Below, in pieces: positions 23,042 through 30,455 of a stretch of 62,404 bases of DNA (the first letter of the stretch is position 1; the number at the start of each line of letters is the position of its first letter). The DNA is from a virus. The stretch is taken from positions 1-62,404 of IMG/VR virus record IMGVR_UViG_3300021963_000133; one strand, 5' to 3'. Both the position numbers and the translations under genes were made by a program. The notes below the pieces were generated by a model. It made no database searches. It saw only the letters and a program-made list of their open reading frames with translations, and had not been told where the DNA came from.

Positions 23042-23112
23042 CACGATTGGAGAGATTCGAACTCCCATCAACGGTTTTGGAGACCGGCATGCTACCATTG
23101 CACCACAAACGT
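23042..23112 (-). tRNA. tRNA-Trp(CCA)
   Basis: Anticodon loop CTCCAAA in stem CCGGT/ACCGT, discriminator G as for Trp. Confidence 0.92.
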
Positions 23113-23126
23113 GTATAAAAAGAAAG

Positions 23127-23256
23127 AAAACAGAAGATGGTTCAGTGGACATCTGTTTTTACGATTAGCATTACTTAGGGTGAATACCTGCAAACTCCGG
23201 TTGTATCAGTCAGTATTCACTCTCGAACTAAAGATACAACCATTCCCTAATCAACT
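23127..23256 (-). ncRNA. Structured RNA with a strong H-type pseudoknot
   Basis: Minus strand: GGTTGTATC (23233-23241), GTGAATAC (23213-23220), GATACAACC (23199-23207), GTATTCAC (23180-23187). The first pairs with the third (9 bp) and the second with the fourth (8 bp), an unmistakable pseudoknot. Outer strands GATTAG/CTAATC also pair. Downstream AAAACAGA/TCTGTTTT forms a hairpin. No reading frame. Sits between tRNA-Tyr and tRNA-Trp. Confidence 0.65.
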
Positions 23257-23263
23257 TTCCTTG

Positions 23264-23344
23264 TGGGAGCGGAGGGATTCGAACCCCCAATGTCGTAAGA
23301 CCACGGATTTACAGTCCGCTAAGCAACCGTTGCTCAACACTCCC
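23264..23344 (-). tRNA. tRNA-Tyr(GUA)
   Basis: Class II; anticodon loop CTGTAAA in GCGGA/TCCGT, acceptor GGGAGTG/CGCTCCC. Confidence 0.95.
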
Positions 23345-23413
23345 ATTTCCAATTTTGATGGGCTCATCTGAAAGTTTTTAAACTAACCAGCACTTGAGAT
23401 TGGTAACTCCTTG

Positions 23414-23485
23414 CTGGGTATCTAGGATTCGAACCTAGGACCGCTCGATTAACAGTCGAGAGCTCTACCGCTGAGCTAATACCCA
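23414..23485 (-). tRNA. tRNA-Asn(GUU)
   Basis: Ordinary, non-permuted: TGGGTAT/ATACCCA, CTCGA CTGTTAA TCGAG, discriminator G. An inverted repeat CCAGC/GCTGG just 3' overlaps its acceptor end. Confidence 0.95.
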
Positions 23486-23556
23486 ATGTCTCCCTTCGTT
23501 GGTACTTGTCGTTTCTCGAGTCGACACTTTCCCCGTGACTGTTTTATTATAGTGTG

Positions 23557-23628
23557 CTTCCCTACTGGGATTTGAAGCCAACACTTGTTGGAGTTTCACT
23601 TTACCACAACCGATAGCCATATAGGACT
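23557..23628 (-). ncRNA. Degenerate tRNA-like sequence
   Basis: A T-arm-like TTGGC TTCAAAT CCCAG and weak acceptor AGTCCTA/TAGGGAA give tRNA length, but there is no anticodon stem; CCAAC/GTTGG is the only sound hairpin. AGTGAAAC here can also pair with GTTTCACT near 23683-23690, suggesting a larger RNA. Low support. Confidence 0.3.
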
Positions 23629-23690
23629 TATCACTTTACTCCATGACAGCTTTTAACTGAGAGATCACGGTATTGTGAGTGAAACATTTG

Positions 23691-23742
23691 TGATTCTTAT
23701 AGGAGTCGAACCTACCATTCCATTCCGCCGCTAAACAGAATC
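23691..23742 (-). ncRNA. Mini tRNA-like RNA lacking the anticodon arm
   Basis: Acceptor GATTCT/AGAATC and T arm TAGG/CCTA with a standard TTCGACT loop, but only ~21 bases between acceptor and T arm. 52 nt in total, discriminator A followed by CA. Confidence 0.45.
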
Positions 23743-23817
23743 GCAAACCATTATGCGGGAGTTTAAGTGTTTACATTATTTAGCGCTAATGTAATCCTTT
23801 ATCTCAAGAACCATTTG
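23743..23817. other. Unassigned spacer
   Basis: 75 bases with a short inverted repeat TTACATTA.GCGCTAA.TAATGTAA; nothing else recognised. Confidence 0.3.
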
Positions 23818-23914
23818 TAACCATGATTGGATTCGAACCAATTTCAACTTTGCCATAAAGAGTCTATTTCAACTCAACCTTGGGGAGGTGTCGCCAACCA
23901 ATGGCCTCATGATT
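23818..23914 (-). ncRNA. tRNA-like RNA with insertion
   Basis: Acceptor AATCATG/CATGGTT and T arm ATTGG/CCAAT are good; the middle is ~97 nt overall with hairpins GAGT/ACTC and CTTT/AAAG in place of a normal variable region and a poor anticodon arm (ACC TCCCCAA GGT). Decoding is doubtful. Confidence 0.5.
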
Positions 23915-23919
23915 ATTTG

Positions 23920-23976
23920 TGGAGAGCAGAGATTCGAACTCTGTGCGTTGGATTCCTGCTTTAACCAGACCTCTCC
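23920..23976 (-). ncRNA. Mini tRNA-like RNA, 57 nt
   Basis: Acceptor GGAGAG/CTCTCC (Ser-like) and T arm CAGAG/CTCTG with one further hairpin CTG GTTAAAG CAG; one arm is missing. Same build as 23691. Confidence 0.45.
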
Positions 23977-24046
23977 TGGACCTGCAGATCCATTATAATG
24001 AGAGCATCACACCTCAAAGGCTGTTCATAAACTAGCTTAATTAGAG

Positions 24047-24118
24047 AGCAGATAGCCGGAATCGAACCGGCGTCTCCAGATTGGAAGTCTGGAGTAATAA
24101 CCCCTATACGATATCTGC
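24047..24118 (-). tRNA. tRNA-Gly(UCC)
   Basis: Anticodon arm CCAGA CTTCCAA TCTGG, T arm GCCGG/CCGGC; first tRNA after the boxA at 24131. Confidence 0.95.
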
Positions 24119-24130
24119 ATTACTATTTCC

Positions 24131-24145
24131 AATATGTCAAAGAAC
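24131..24145 (-). promoter_or_regulatory. BoxA-like antitermination sequence
   Basis: Minus-strand GTTCTTTGACATATT 17 bases after a class A promoter and just before tRNA-Gly. Confidence 0.55.
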
Positions 24146-24161
24146 AATTGTTTTAATTTGA

Positions 24162-24177
24162 TATGTAAATATAAACA
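24162..24177 (-). promoter_or_regulatory. Class A promoter motif for a tRNA unit
   Basis: TGTTTATATTTACATA with GTTAATAAC at 24223-24232. It drives the tRNA run from Gly downward; shows the class A motif serves RNA as well as protein genes. Confidence 0.75.
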
Positions 24178-24238
24178 ATGTTTTTCAATCGGTAAAACTT
24201 TTTATCAATTATTTTCAAAAAAGTTATTAACATTTTTG

Positions 24239-24313
24239 TCGGGATACCAGGACTCGAACCTGGATGATGTCCTGCTCCCAAAGCAGGCGACTTAGCCATT
24301 AGTCCACATCCCG
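24239..24313 (-). tRNA. tRNA-Pro(UGG)
   Basis: Anticodon arm CCTGC TTTGGGA GCAGG; acceptor CGGGATG/TATCCCG. Confidence 0.95.
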
Positions 24314-24320
24314 TAAGTTG

Positions 24321-24393
24321 TGGATCGGGACGGATTCGAACCGCCGACACCCGCATCTTCAGTGCGGTGCTCTACCAACTGAGCTACCGATCC
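24321..24393 (-). tRNA. tRNA-Phe(GAA)
   Basis: Anticodon arm CCGCA CTGAAGA TGCGG; acceptor GGATCGG/CCGATCC. Confidence 0.95.
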
Positions 24394-24476
24394 ATTTGAA
24401 CTTATTCTCTTACCCCTTTATTTCGTTCCATCCTGCTTATCTTTAAATACGAGTTTCTCAAGGGTACAGGATGTTG
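24394..24476 (-). other. Spacer with CATCCTG/CAGGATG stem
   Basis: CATCCTGTACCC just after tRNA-Cys pairs with GCAGGATG 36 bases on. The strand resembles the 3' half of the Y-RNA-like closing stem, but the CAGCAAA motif is absent. Confidence 0.35.
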
Positions 24477-24546
24477 AGTATAAGGTCGGAATCGAACCAA
24501 CTCCGTGAGATTTGCAGTCCCACTGGCCTCCAAGACCAACTTATAC
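24477..24546 (-). tRNA. tRNA-Cys(GCA)
   Basis: Anticodon arm TGGGA CTGCAAA TCTCA; acceptor GTATAAG/CTTATAC, discriminator U as for Cys. Confidence 0.93.
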
Positions 24547-24555
24547 ATTTTCGCC

Positions 24556-24570
24556 AATATGTCAAAGAAC
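24556..24570 (-). promoter_or_regulatory. BoxA-like antitermination sequence
   Basis: Third GTTCTTTGACATATT copy, heading the tRNA array directly after the terminator at 24590. Confidence 0.5.
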
Positions 24571-24589
24571 TTTCCATTATAACTAAAAA

Positions 24590-24613
24590 AGCCCGACTGT
24601 TTAAGGTCGGGCT
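24590..24613 (-). terminator. Rho-independent terminator
   Basis: Perfect 8-bp stem AGCCCGAC/GTCGGGCT followed by TTTTT on the minus strand; separates the small 24644 gene from the tRNA array. Confidence 0.85.
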
Positions 24614-24643
24614 CTTGTTTATATATGGAGTTAATATGTTTAC

Positions 24644-24748
24644 TTAACTTATAATTAACTTTAGAGCCCGAGATCGATCACATGCGCCATACGGTTTAAC
24701 ACTAAACCATAAATTCATATTTTCGATATGTTGCCCTATTCGTTGCAT
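24644..24748 (-). CDS. 34-aa small protein
   Basis: Starts MQRIGQHIENMNLWFSVKPY and ends ...RSRALKLIIS. The composition is protein-like and it is the only frame between the terminator and the 24811 gene. No family recognised; may be a leader peptide. Confidence 0.45.
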   Translation of the reverse strand: MQRIGQHIENMNLWFSVKPYGACDRSRALKLIIS

Positions 24749-24810
24749 TGTTTTGTTATTTTGTAATATTATAATCTATATATCTTTAATTTTGAGAAAG
24801 TTTCACATTT

Positions 24811-25029
24811 TTATGAATTTTTATCAAATTTTTCATATTCAATGTTTCCTACTTCCTGGTATGCTTGGTATAATAGTGTTACCGCTTCATCGACTTTAGT
24901 ACAAATATCCTTCTCTAGTTTACAAACTGGATGCTGTAATATATGGTCATCAATTGTACTCATAACAACATGTAATCTATCTAGCATTTCATGATAATGA
25001 AACTTGTCTAATTTGTCTTTTGCACTCAT
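24811..25029 (-). CDS. Small helical hypothetical protein
   Basis: 72 aa, two predicted helices (KFHYHEMLDRLHVVMSTIDD, KVDEAVTLLYQAYQEVG). This helical hairpin shape is common among short T4-like phage proteins of unknown role. Overlaps the PAP2 stop by 4 bases. Confidence 0.6.
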   Translation of the reverse strand: MSAKDKLDKFHYHEMLDRLHVVMSTIDDHILQHPVCKLEKDICTKVDEAVTLLYQAYQEVGNIEYEKFDKNS

Positions 25030-25724
25030 ATGAATGAATCTAAGGTTACGATTTTATTGTCTATTAATTTCTTACAAATCTCTCTTGAAATATCCTGATC
25101 TGATTGGTAATGAATTCCGCCTTGAACTCTTGTATGCGCTACTTTATCGCAGTATGCTGCAATTTCTTCAGCTTGTTCTGGATATTTTTGACCAAGTATT
25201 GCAGCAATCATATATGAATCTAAAGCATGTCCACTTGGATATGATGCAGTTCCAGCACTTGTTGCAACTGGCTGGTACATTGGAATATTTAATGGTCTAG
25301 CAAGTTGGAAAGGTCTTGCACGATTATAATGATTCTTAAGTTTATAAAGAAGTGGATCAGTTAGTTCTGCAATATCTTTTATTAGATCTTCTTCACCATT
25401 TATACCTAATTCTTTAAGGAAATCATTAATCACTACATAAATGTCTTTTTCGACATCTTCAATAAATTTAATGTCCTCTTCAGTTAGACCTTTCTGTTCT
25501 TCTAACATACTCTCTAATTCAGCTGATGTTTCAGGACTTGAATTCTTTGGAAAAGGTTTATTAAAAAGCTCTTCTAAGATTCCAGCCTCACGAGTCATTT
25601 TCATGATGATAGGTTCTTCATCAACATCATAACTTTTACGATGTTCTAAAGCCTCATTCCCATAACCAATCATATCGATCTGGTTAAAATCAGCAAATTC
25701 ATTGTATGTTTTAATTTTTGCCAT
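25026..25724 (-). CDS. PAP2-superfamily (class A acid) phosphatase
   Basis: 232 aa. Signature motifs in order: KNHYNRARPFQ (K...RP), SYPSGHALDS (PSGH) and HTRVQGGIHYQSD (R...H...D), residues ~130-205. These enzymes dephosphorylate lipids or small phosphates through a phospho-histidine. The N-terminus MAKIKTYNEFADF also resembles T4 MKTYQEF, so packaging is conceivable. No signal peptide is seen. Confidence 0.85.
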   Translation of the reverse strand: MAKIKTYNEFADFNQIDMIGYGNEALEHRKSYDVDEEPIIMKMTREAGILEELFNKPFPKNSSPETSAELESMLEEQKGLTEEDIKFIEDVEKDIYVVINDFLKELGINGEEDLIKDIAELTDPLLYKLKNHYNRARPFQLARPLNIPMYQPVATSAGTASYPSGHALDSYMIAAILGQKYPEQAEEIAAYCDKVAHTRVQGGIHYQSDQDISREICKKLIDNKIVTLDSFI

Positions 25725-26223
25725 TTTTAATATTCTTAGTTATTTTCTTAAGTCCTTCATTCATGATTCTGTTTCTTTCAGCAGCAGATTCATCAATTTG
25801 AATAATTGTTCGGGGTTCTTGCATTTCCATTCTAAGAACCCTTTCATCACCTTCAAGACCCTCATCTTTTATATACTGTTTTTCAAGATTTGTTTTTTTC
25901 GGAACAGTACAATTTGCTGCTCGATTTTGTAAATCTTGAATCATTTGTAAAATTTCTTGTTCTCTCTTAAATACTCGATCAGTACAACCCATTTCAGTTT
26001 CCTGCACTCTAAGATTTAATTTTGTTAGCTCTTGTCTAAGTTGACTAATCTCAGTAGTTTTTTCAGTAATTTGATGTTTGAGTTCAGTATCATCGTATGT
26101 TAATGAAGCAATAATTTTTGGTCCAACTGTAATAAAGGTGATTGATACTAAAAGAATACACAAAGCCAGAATTCTCTGACCCTGTGTGAACTTTGATAAT
26201 ATTTGAGATATGTACTTAAACAT
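25711..26223 (-). CDS. Membrane-anchored coiled-coil protein
   Basis: 170 aa: one N-terminal membrane helix (RILALCILLVSITFITVG, residues ~17-34), then a coiled coil (residues ~45-105) with two cysteines. Spanin-like architecture, but it lies outside the lysis cassette. Confidence 0.6.
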   Translation of the reverse strand: MFKYISQILSKFTQGQRILALCILLVSITFITVGPKIIASLTYDDTELKHQITEKTTEISQLRQELTKLNLRVQETEMGCTDRVFKREQEILQMIQDLQNRAANCTVPKKTNLEKQYIKDEGLEGDERVLRMEMQEPRTIIQIDESAAERNRIMNEGLKKITKNIKNGKN

Positions 26224-26813
26224 TAAAAAATATCGTTTGTTTCAATCAACGTGTATGTGAATGATTTACCGTGTATTTTAGCTGCTTTGTTTACTATTAC
26301 CATAAATGCATCAAAATCAGCAATACGTTTAAATACTTGACATCCTTCTGACCAGTTTTCTACGTAAGTAGAATCGACACCAGCATGGTGAATATTAATA
26401 CCAAATACTCCTTCTTGGATTTTAGACTCATCATAAACCATATCTTTATTAAAGTCACGGTAAACTTTAACCGGCTTTGCTTGTTTAAGAGCTTTGTATT
26501 TACCTTGGTGTAAACCAATAGTATGTGAACCTCTATATTGACCTTCAACTAGTCTAGCTACTCCGGCGACATTATGGAATTCTTTAACTCCTTTTGTACC
26601 TGGATCGGTAGTTGCATCCCATTGGTGGAATTTCCATACTCCATTTTCTTTATAAGAAACGGTAATTAAATCATCGAATAGGTTGGTTACTTTATTTCCA
26701 GTATCTGAATTTCTAACTCCAACAATATTCAAGTCAAAATCCTTTGCACCTTCAAACCAAACATATCCTTTTGCTTTTACCGCTTTTTCGATAGGTTCTC
26801 TTTTTGTTTGCAT
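26223..26813 (-). CDS. L,D-transpeptidase-like cell-wall enzyme
   Basis: 196 aa. GINIHHAGVDSTYVENWSEGCQVF (residues ~139-162) gives the H...S-x-G-C catalytic motif of YkuD-type L,D-transpeptidases; Phage homologues of Bacteroidota carry NIHR...WSAGCQVF. It may remodel or cleave peptidoglycan. No signal peptide is visible, so it may act from the virion or at lysis. Confidence 0.7.
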   Translation of the reverse strand: MQTKREPIEKAVKAKGYVWFEGAKDFDLNIVGVRNSDTGNKVTNLFDDLITVSYKENGVWKFHQWDATTDPGTKGVKEFHNVAGVARLVEGQYRGSHTIGLHQGKYKALKQAKPVKVYRDFNKDMVYDESKIQEGVFGINIHHAGVDSTYVENWSEGCQVFKRIADFDAFMVIVNKAAKIHGKSFTYTLIETNDIF

Positions 26814-26851
26814 AGTTTTATTTTATTTTTATTAAGTTATTTATTCAATTT

Positions 26852-27259
26852 TTAGATTGTTGAATAATTAAGCATATTGTTAGATCCAGAATCTACAATT
26901 TTAAGTCCATCATTTCGATCAATGAACAGCCATTCACAGTCTGTTAATTCAAATTGATTTAAATGCTCAATAACTTCTGATACTTCAAAACATGAACATG
27001 AGTAAATATCAAATTGGAACATTGCGGGTTCTTGTTTATCCCAGACGTGGATTGCCGCATGTGAAGTTGCTAATGTTACGGTTCCGGTAATACCTTCATT
27101 TCCAGGTTCATCAACATAAACTGATGTTGGACCGGCAACTACTACCATTCTTACTTTATTAACTAATTCTTTAAACCATTGGTTTAAAACTTCTTCTGAC
27201 TTTGGTGGGTTTTTTACGTGACCTTTTACTAAAAGGTGTAAATGATTTGGAGTAAACAT
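26852..27259 (-). CDS. S-adenosylmethionine decarboxylase-like (SpeH type)
   Basis: 135 aa, typical for the prokaryotic enzyme. TLATSHAAIHVWD (residues ~61-73) contains the Ser that becomes the pyruvoyl group, and QFDIYSCSCFEV the catalytic Cys region. It would make decarboxylated AdoMet for spermidine. Cyanophages carry related genes. A late-type motif lies at 27281. Confidence 0.8.
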   Translation of the reverse strand: MFTPNHLHLLVKGHVKNPPKSEEVLNQWFKELVNKVRMVVVAGPTSVYVDEPGNEGITGTVTLATSHAAIHVWDKQEPAMFQFDIYSCSCFEVSEVIEHLNQFELTDCEWLFIDRNDGLKIVDSGSNNMLNYSTI

Positions 27260-27280
27260 AAATGCTTTACTAAGTTTTCT

Positions 27281-27289
27281 TTTATATAT
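27281..27289 (-). promoter_or_regulatory. Late-type promoter candidate ATATATAAA
   Basis: Minus-strand ATATATAAA 22 bases before the ATG at 27259. Confidence 0.4.
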
Positions 27290-27325
27290 TTGAGAACTTA
27301 GTATTATATTACATGTTATGTACTA

Positions 27326-27808
27326 CTAACTAGGCTTATTATCAGATGCGATCATTTTTTGAATATACTGATCAACTAATCTACTAACGGCTTCAGGCTT
27401 TTCGTCTGATTTAAATTTGACTTTGATTTTTGCCATTCCAGAATTATTAGTTCTTGTAGCTCCTGAATCTACTTCAATTCCTCCAAGATTATGTTTATAA
27501 CCTTTCTTTTTAAATAGACCTAAGATTGATCTTTTAACTTGAGAAACCTGATCTTCTGAATTTCCAAAAACTAACCGTGCTTCAAATTCTATGTCTAATT
27601 CACTAAGTCCAATTGAAGAATGATCTGCTAAAATATAGAGAGGAACTGTAATAGTTTTATCTCCCATTTTAAAATCTACCGTCTTTGGAACTCCATCATC
27701 AAAATAATTAGACAATGAATTTATATGTTGCTTTTCACTGATTCCTTGGGCAACCATTGCGGCTTCCAAAAGACCACCTAAAAGTTCTTCAATATTTAAT
27801 TTTGCCAT
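27326..27808 (-). CDS. DUF2589-partner-type protein
   Basis: 160 aa. N-terminal NIEELLGGLLEAAMVAQGISEKQ matches the start of DUF2589-associated proteins, which in bacteria occur in pairs like here. Beta-rich middle, C-terminal acidic helix. Function unknown. Confidence 0.6.
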   Translation of the reverse strand: MAKLNIEELLGGLLEAAMVAQGISEKQHINSLSNYFDDGVPKTVDFKMGDKTITVPLYILADHSSIGLSELDIEFEARLVFGNSEDQVSQVKRSILGLFKKKGYKHNLGGIEVDSGATRTNNSGMAKIKVKFKSDEKPEAVSRLVDQYIQKMIASDNKPS

Positions 27809-27840
27809 TTGACTTAATTATTTTAGGGTTATACACAAAA

Positions 27841-27866
27841 AAACCCGCTTGTTTCCAAACGGGTTT
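27841..27866 (-). terminator. Rho-independent terminator
   Basis: AAACCCG/CGGGTTT stem with T-tract on the minus strand, after the DUF2589 gene. Confidence 0.85.
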
Positions 27867-27888
27867 AAAATGTTAATTTAAATAATTA

Positions 27889-28494
27889 TTATGCTGGACC
27901 GTTAGCATTTGTTGAAGGCGGTATTAATGATGGCTCTAACATTTGAGTTAGATAATCAGAAAGTTTTAACATACCTTCAGTTGCTGGTAATTGCTCAGCA
28001 TGTACTTTTACTTCATACTTAGCTGAATTATCAGTGCTTCTTGTGTTCTCTTTATGAGTTGCAACGCTTCCTGACATAGTAGCTGAATATTTCATACCCC
28101 AAAATCCACCAGATGCGGTTGCACTAAAGCTGCCAGATGTATCTGAAGAATCTTTGTTAACTTCTGATGTTTTAACTTCCATAGTAAAAGCAATATCAGC
28201 AGATGTGATTGCCAATGCTGGAAGTGGAACTAAAGGTAACATAGGAACTTTAGAATAAAGAGTTTTAACTGACTGAGATCCATCAGTAGGATCTGTCATA
28301 ACTCTTTGCATTTGTACGTCTAAAGAACGAGCAACGTTTTTACCATTTTCGTCTTTGGTGAATGCTACTTCATTGATGTATTTCCATGTTACATCATTTA
28401 ATTTTGCTTGACCTTTTGCCATACCGACAATCGGAGAAACAATAAGGTCTTCAATAGGTAGACCAGTAAATTGAGCTGAAATATCTGCTGCCAT
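27889..28494 (-). CDS. DUF2589 family protein
   Basis: 201 aa. The LPIEDLIVSPIVGMAKGQ start, the LPLVPLPALAITSADIAFTM core and the following Ser-rich beta segment (KYSATMSGSVATHKEN) fit DUF2589. These proteins are of unknown function, often found in gas-vesicle-like or extracellular contexts in bacteria. Ends at a strong terminator. Confidence 0.75.
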   Translation of the reverse strand: MAADISAQFTGLPIEDLIVSPIVGMAKGQAKLNDVTWKYINEVAFTKDENGKNVARSLDVQMQRVMTDPTDGSQSVKTLYSKVPMLPLVPLPALAITSADIAFTMEVKTSEVNKDSSDTSGSFSATASGGFWGMKYSATMSGSVATHKENTRSTDNSAKYEVKVHAEQLPATEGMLKLSDYLTQMLEPSLIPPSTNANGPA

Positions 28495-28548
28495 AATTTA
28501 ATGTTTATTTTGTTTTTGTATTATTGTATTATATATCTATCAACGCTT

Positions 28549-28752
28549 TTAACCAAATTTAACCATACCACTGTACTGCCTTTTAATATCTTCAATCTCG
28601 TTTAGAGCTTCTTTAAAGGTTTCTATAATTTCTTCACTTACTGCAAAATTAAATACAGTTTGACAATTTGGACAAACTGACATAGGATTCTTAACAATAA
28701 AATCTAATGTTATTCCTAATGGAGTTTGACAATTTGGGCATGGTAAAGCCAT
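28549..28752 (-). CDS. Zinc-ribbon protein
   Basis: 67 aa. CPNCQTPLG at residue 5 and CPNCQTVF at residue 32 form a four-cysteine zinc ribbon; a C-terminal helix follows. Adjacent to the lysis genes. Confidence 0.7.
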   Translation of the reverse strand: MALPCPNCQTPLGITLDFIVKNPMSVCPNCQTVFNFAVSEEIIETFKEALNEIEDIKRQYSGMVKFG

Positions 28753-28753
28753 A

Positions 28754-29044
28754 TTATTTTGATTTTGATTTTAATTCATCTAACGCATCTTGCATATATT
28801 TGTCTTGCTGATCTTGCAGATATTTAATACGTTCTTGCATATTTTGTCTATCTTCTTTGTCAGTTTGCTGAATATACGTTTTTTGTTCTTCATATAGTTT
28901 TTGCCAATATGCTACACGCTCTTCCATCATTACTCCTTGATACCAAATTACGCCTAGCATAATTACAATGGTAAATGATTGCTCTTTTAATTTGCTAACA
29001 AATACTTCTACAAATCCTTGTGCTGGTGTTTGATTCTCTGACAT
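28754..29044 (-). CDS. Membrane-anchored coiled-coil, possible spanin-like lysis protein
   Basis: 96 aa. One membrane helix (FTIVIMLGVIWYQGVM, residues ~24-39), then a charged coiled coil to the end. Its start touches the lysozyme stop, which places it in the lysis cassette; inner-membrane spanins have this form, but a partner was not found. Confidence 0.6.
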   Translation of the reverse strand: MSENQTPAQGFVEVFVSKLKEQSFTIVIMLGVIWYQGVMMEERVAYWQKLYEEQKTYIQQTDKEDRQNMQERIKYLQDQQDKYMQDALDELKSKSK

Positions 29045-29502
29045 TATGAAAAATATAAATTTGCTTCTGCTGTTCTTCTTTTAGTTAAACCAGCAAGTAC
29101 TTTACCTCCTGCTTTATTCCATTTTAAAAACTCAGCTCTAATAGTCGGATCGTTTGGATTAGCATTAACTTTTTTAAGTAGTGTGCTAGATTTTAAATTA
29201 GCAGGTCCTAAATTATAACAAAAACTTACAAGTGCATCAAATTGATTTTGTGTAATTGTATCTATGCAATATGCATCAACATACTGTTCAAAACTAGAAA
29301 GCGACCATAATAATAATTCTATTGCACGAGCTTCTGTAATAACAGGATCTTTTAAAGTTACTTTTGCTTTATTTTCATAAAACGTGTTACCATATCCAAT
29401 TGTTGGTACATTTGCTGGGCACAAGTAAGGCTTTAAGTAAAGTCCCTCAAATGATTTAATTAAGTCTAGACCTTTTTGGCCTATTTTAGTTATCTTTGCC
29501 AT
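29044..29502 (-). CDS. Phage lysozyme (GH24 endolysin)
   Basis: 152 aa, normal for T4-type lysozyme. KSFEGLYLKPYLCPANVPTIGYGNT (residues ~15-39) holds the catalytic Glu and Thr; the usual Asp position appears as Cys (YLCP), as in P22/lambdoid R members (Glu-Cys-Thr). It cleaves peptidoglycan glycan strands. No signal sequence, so release needs the adjacent holin-like protein. Confidence 0.93.
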   Translation of the reverse strand: MAKITKIGQKGLDLIKSFEGLYLKPYLCPANVPTIGYGNTFYENKAKVTLKDPVITEARAIELLLWSLSSFEQYVDAYCIDTITQNQFDALVSFCYNLGPANLKSSTLLKKVNANPNDPTIRAEFLKWNKAGGKVLAGLTKRRTAEANLYFS

Positions 29503-29504
29503 AA

Positions 29505-29804
29505 TTAATTCTGTGTATTTTCTTCTGATGTTTTATTAGAAGTTCCTTCCTTAACTTGTTTTTTAAGTGCTGTGAATTTATCGACAGAGGAAAGTCCAAG
29601 ACAACCAAATGCAAGTAATGCAACTGCATTTATAATTGTATCATTTAAAACTATATCATTTTTATGTAAGCTACTGTAAATTAGAACAAATATTAGCGAT
29701 AAACTTGCTAAAATTCCAATTACTCTTTTTGAAGATGGGGAACCATTTTCGTCTGAAGCTAGTTTATGTACCCATTCTAATATTTTTGGGAAAGGATTTG
29801 ACAT
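29505..29804 (-). CDS. Holin-like membrane protein
   Basis: 99 aa. Two membrane helices (residues ~28-44 and ~56-74), charged N-terminus and a hydrophilic C-terminal tail, directly upstream of the endolysin. Holin role inferred from size, topology and position. Confidence 0.7.
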   Translation of the reverse strand: MSNPFPKILEWVHKLASDENGSPSSKRVIGILASLSLIFVLIYSSLHKNDIVLNDTIINAVALLAFGCLGLSSVDKFTALKKQVKEGTSNKTSEENTQN

Positions 29805-29833
29805 GACATAATAAAATATATTTAATGATTAGA

Positions 29834-29842
29834 TTTATATAT
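29834..29842 (-). promoter_or_regulatory. Late-type promoter candidate ATATATAAA
   Basis: 30 bases upstream of the holin-like gene, heading the lysis cassette, as expected for late transcription. Confidence 0.5.
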
Positions 29843-29864
29843 CTTATTCTAAGATTGTCGGTAT

Positions 29865-30455
29865 TTATCGACAATTACATGTAAAAAAGTCAATGTCGCG
29901 AGTGACTGGCTGTACATTTAAGAAATAGTAACATTTTTTGATATTACCATATTTGATTTCTTTATAGAAGCCTGACGGTATTGCAGCACCACCAGGTACT
30001 CTTAGAATTGGTGAATTGAAGTCAATTAATATTTTAATTGAAACTTTATTAGTTAGTGCTAATTTACGTTCTTGGATTTCTAACATTTTCCAAGGTCCAC
30101 GATTTAAACCTTGATGTTGTAATGCTGAATTTGCGTAGGAGAATGTTGTGAATAACATTTCTTTGGTACAATTAAAGGATGCTGCAGGTGCCATGTGACC
30201 TTTGTCCCATTGATTGTCAATATAATCGTTATTGTCAGAAGTTTTAACTCCTTTTATGGTATAAAATTCCATTCCGGTTCGGGGTGCAGATCCATCCGGA
30301 CAGAGTACAATGTACTCTACTTTTTTTGGTTGTTCTAGAACTTCAGAATAAACTATTTTAAAATATTTATTGTTGATTTGAACACTATCACGAAGGGTTT
30401 GAGACCTTCCTGATAGTGTTGTTAAGGTCAATAATAAAATTATTAGTTTTTTCAT
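29865..30455 (-). CDS. Secreted DNA/RNA non-specific endonuclease
   Basis: 196 aa. Signal peptide (residues 1-18), then NQWDKGHMAPAASFNCT with the DRGH-type catalytic motif (as DKGH) and the metal-site Asn/Gln pattern NSALQHQGLNRGPW. This is the Serratia-nuclease (NUC1) family. Periplasmic destruction of competing or host nucleic acid is inferred. Confidence 0.85.
   Translation of the reverse strand: MKKLIILLLTLTTLSGRSQTLRDSVQINNKYFKIVYSEVLEQPKKVEYIVLCPDGSAPRTGMEFYTIKGVKTSDNNDYIDNQWDKGHMAPAASFNCTKEMLFTTFSYANSALQHQGLNRGPWKMLEIQERKLALTNKVSIKILIDFNSPILRVPGGAAIPSGFYKEIKYGNIKKCYYFLNVQPVTRDIDFFTCNCR

Noticed and set aside
25026-25724. PAP2 protein as a certain member of the capsid-leader family
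   Set aside because: MAKIKTYNEFADF is similar to T4 MKTYQEF but lacks the L-[FY]-E core and a clear [LIV]-x-E cleavage site, so it is only mentioned as possible.
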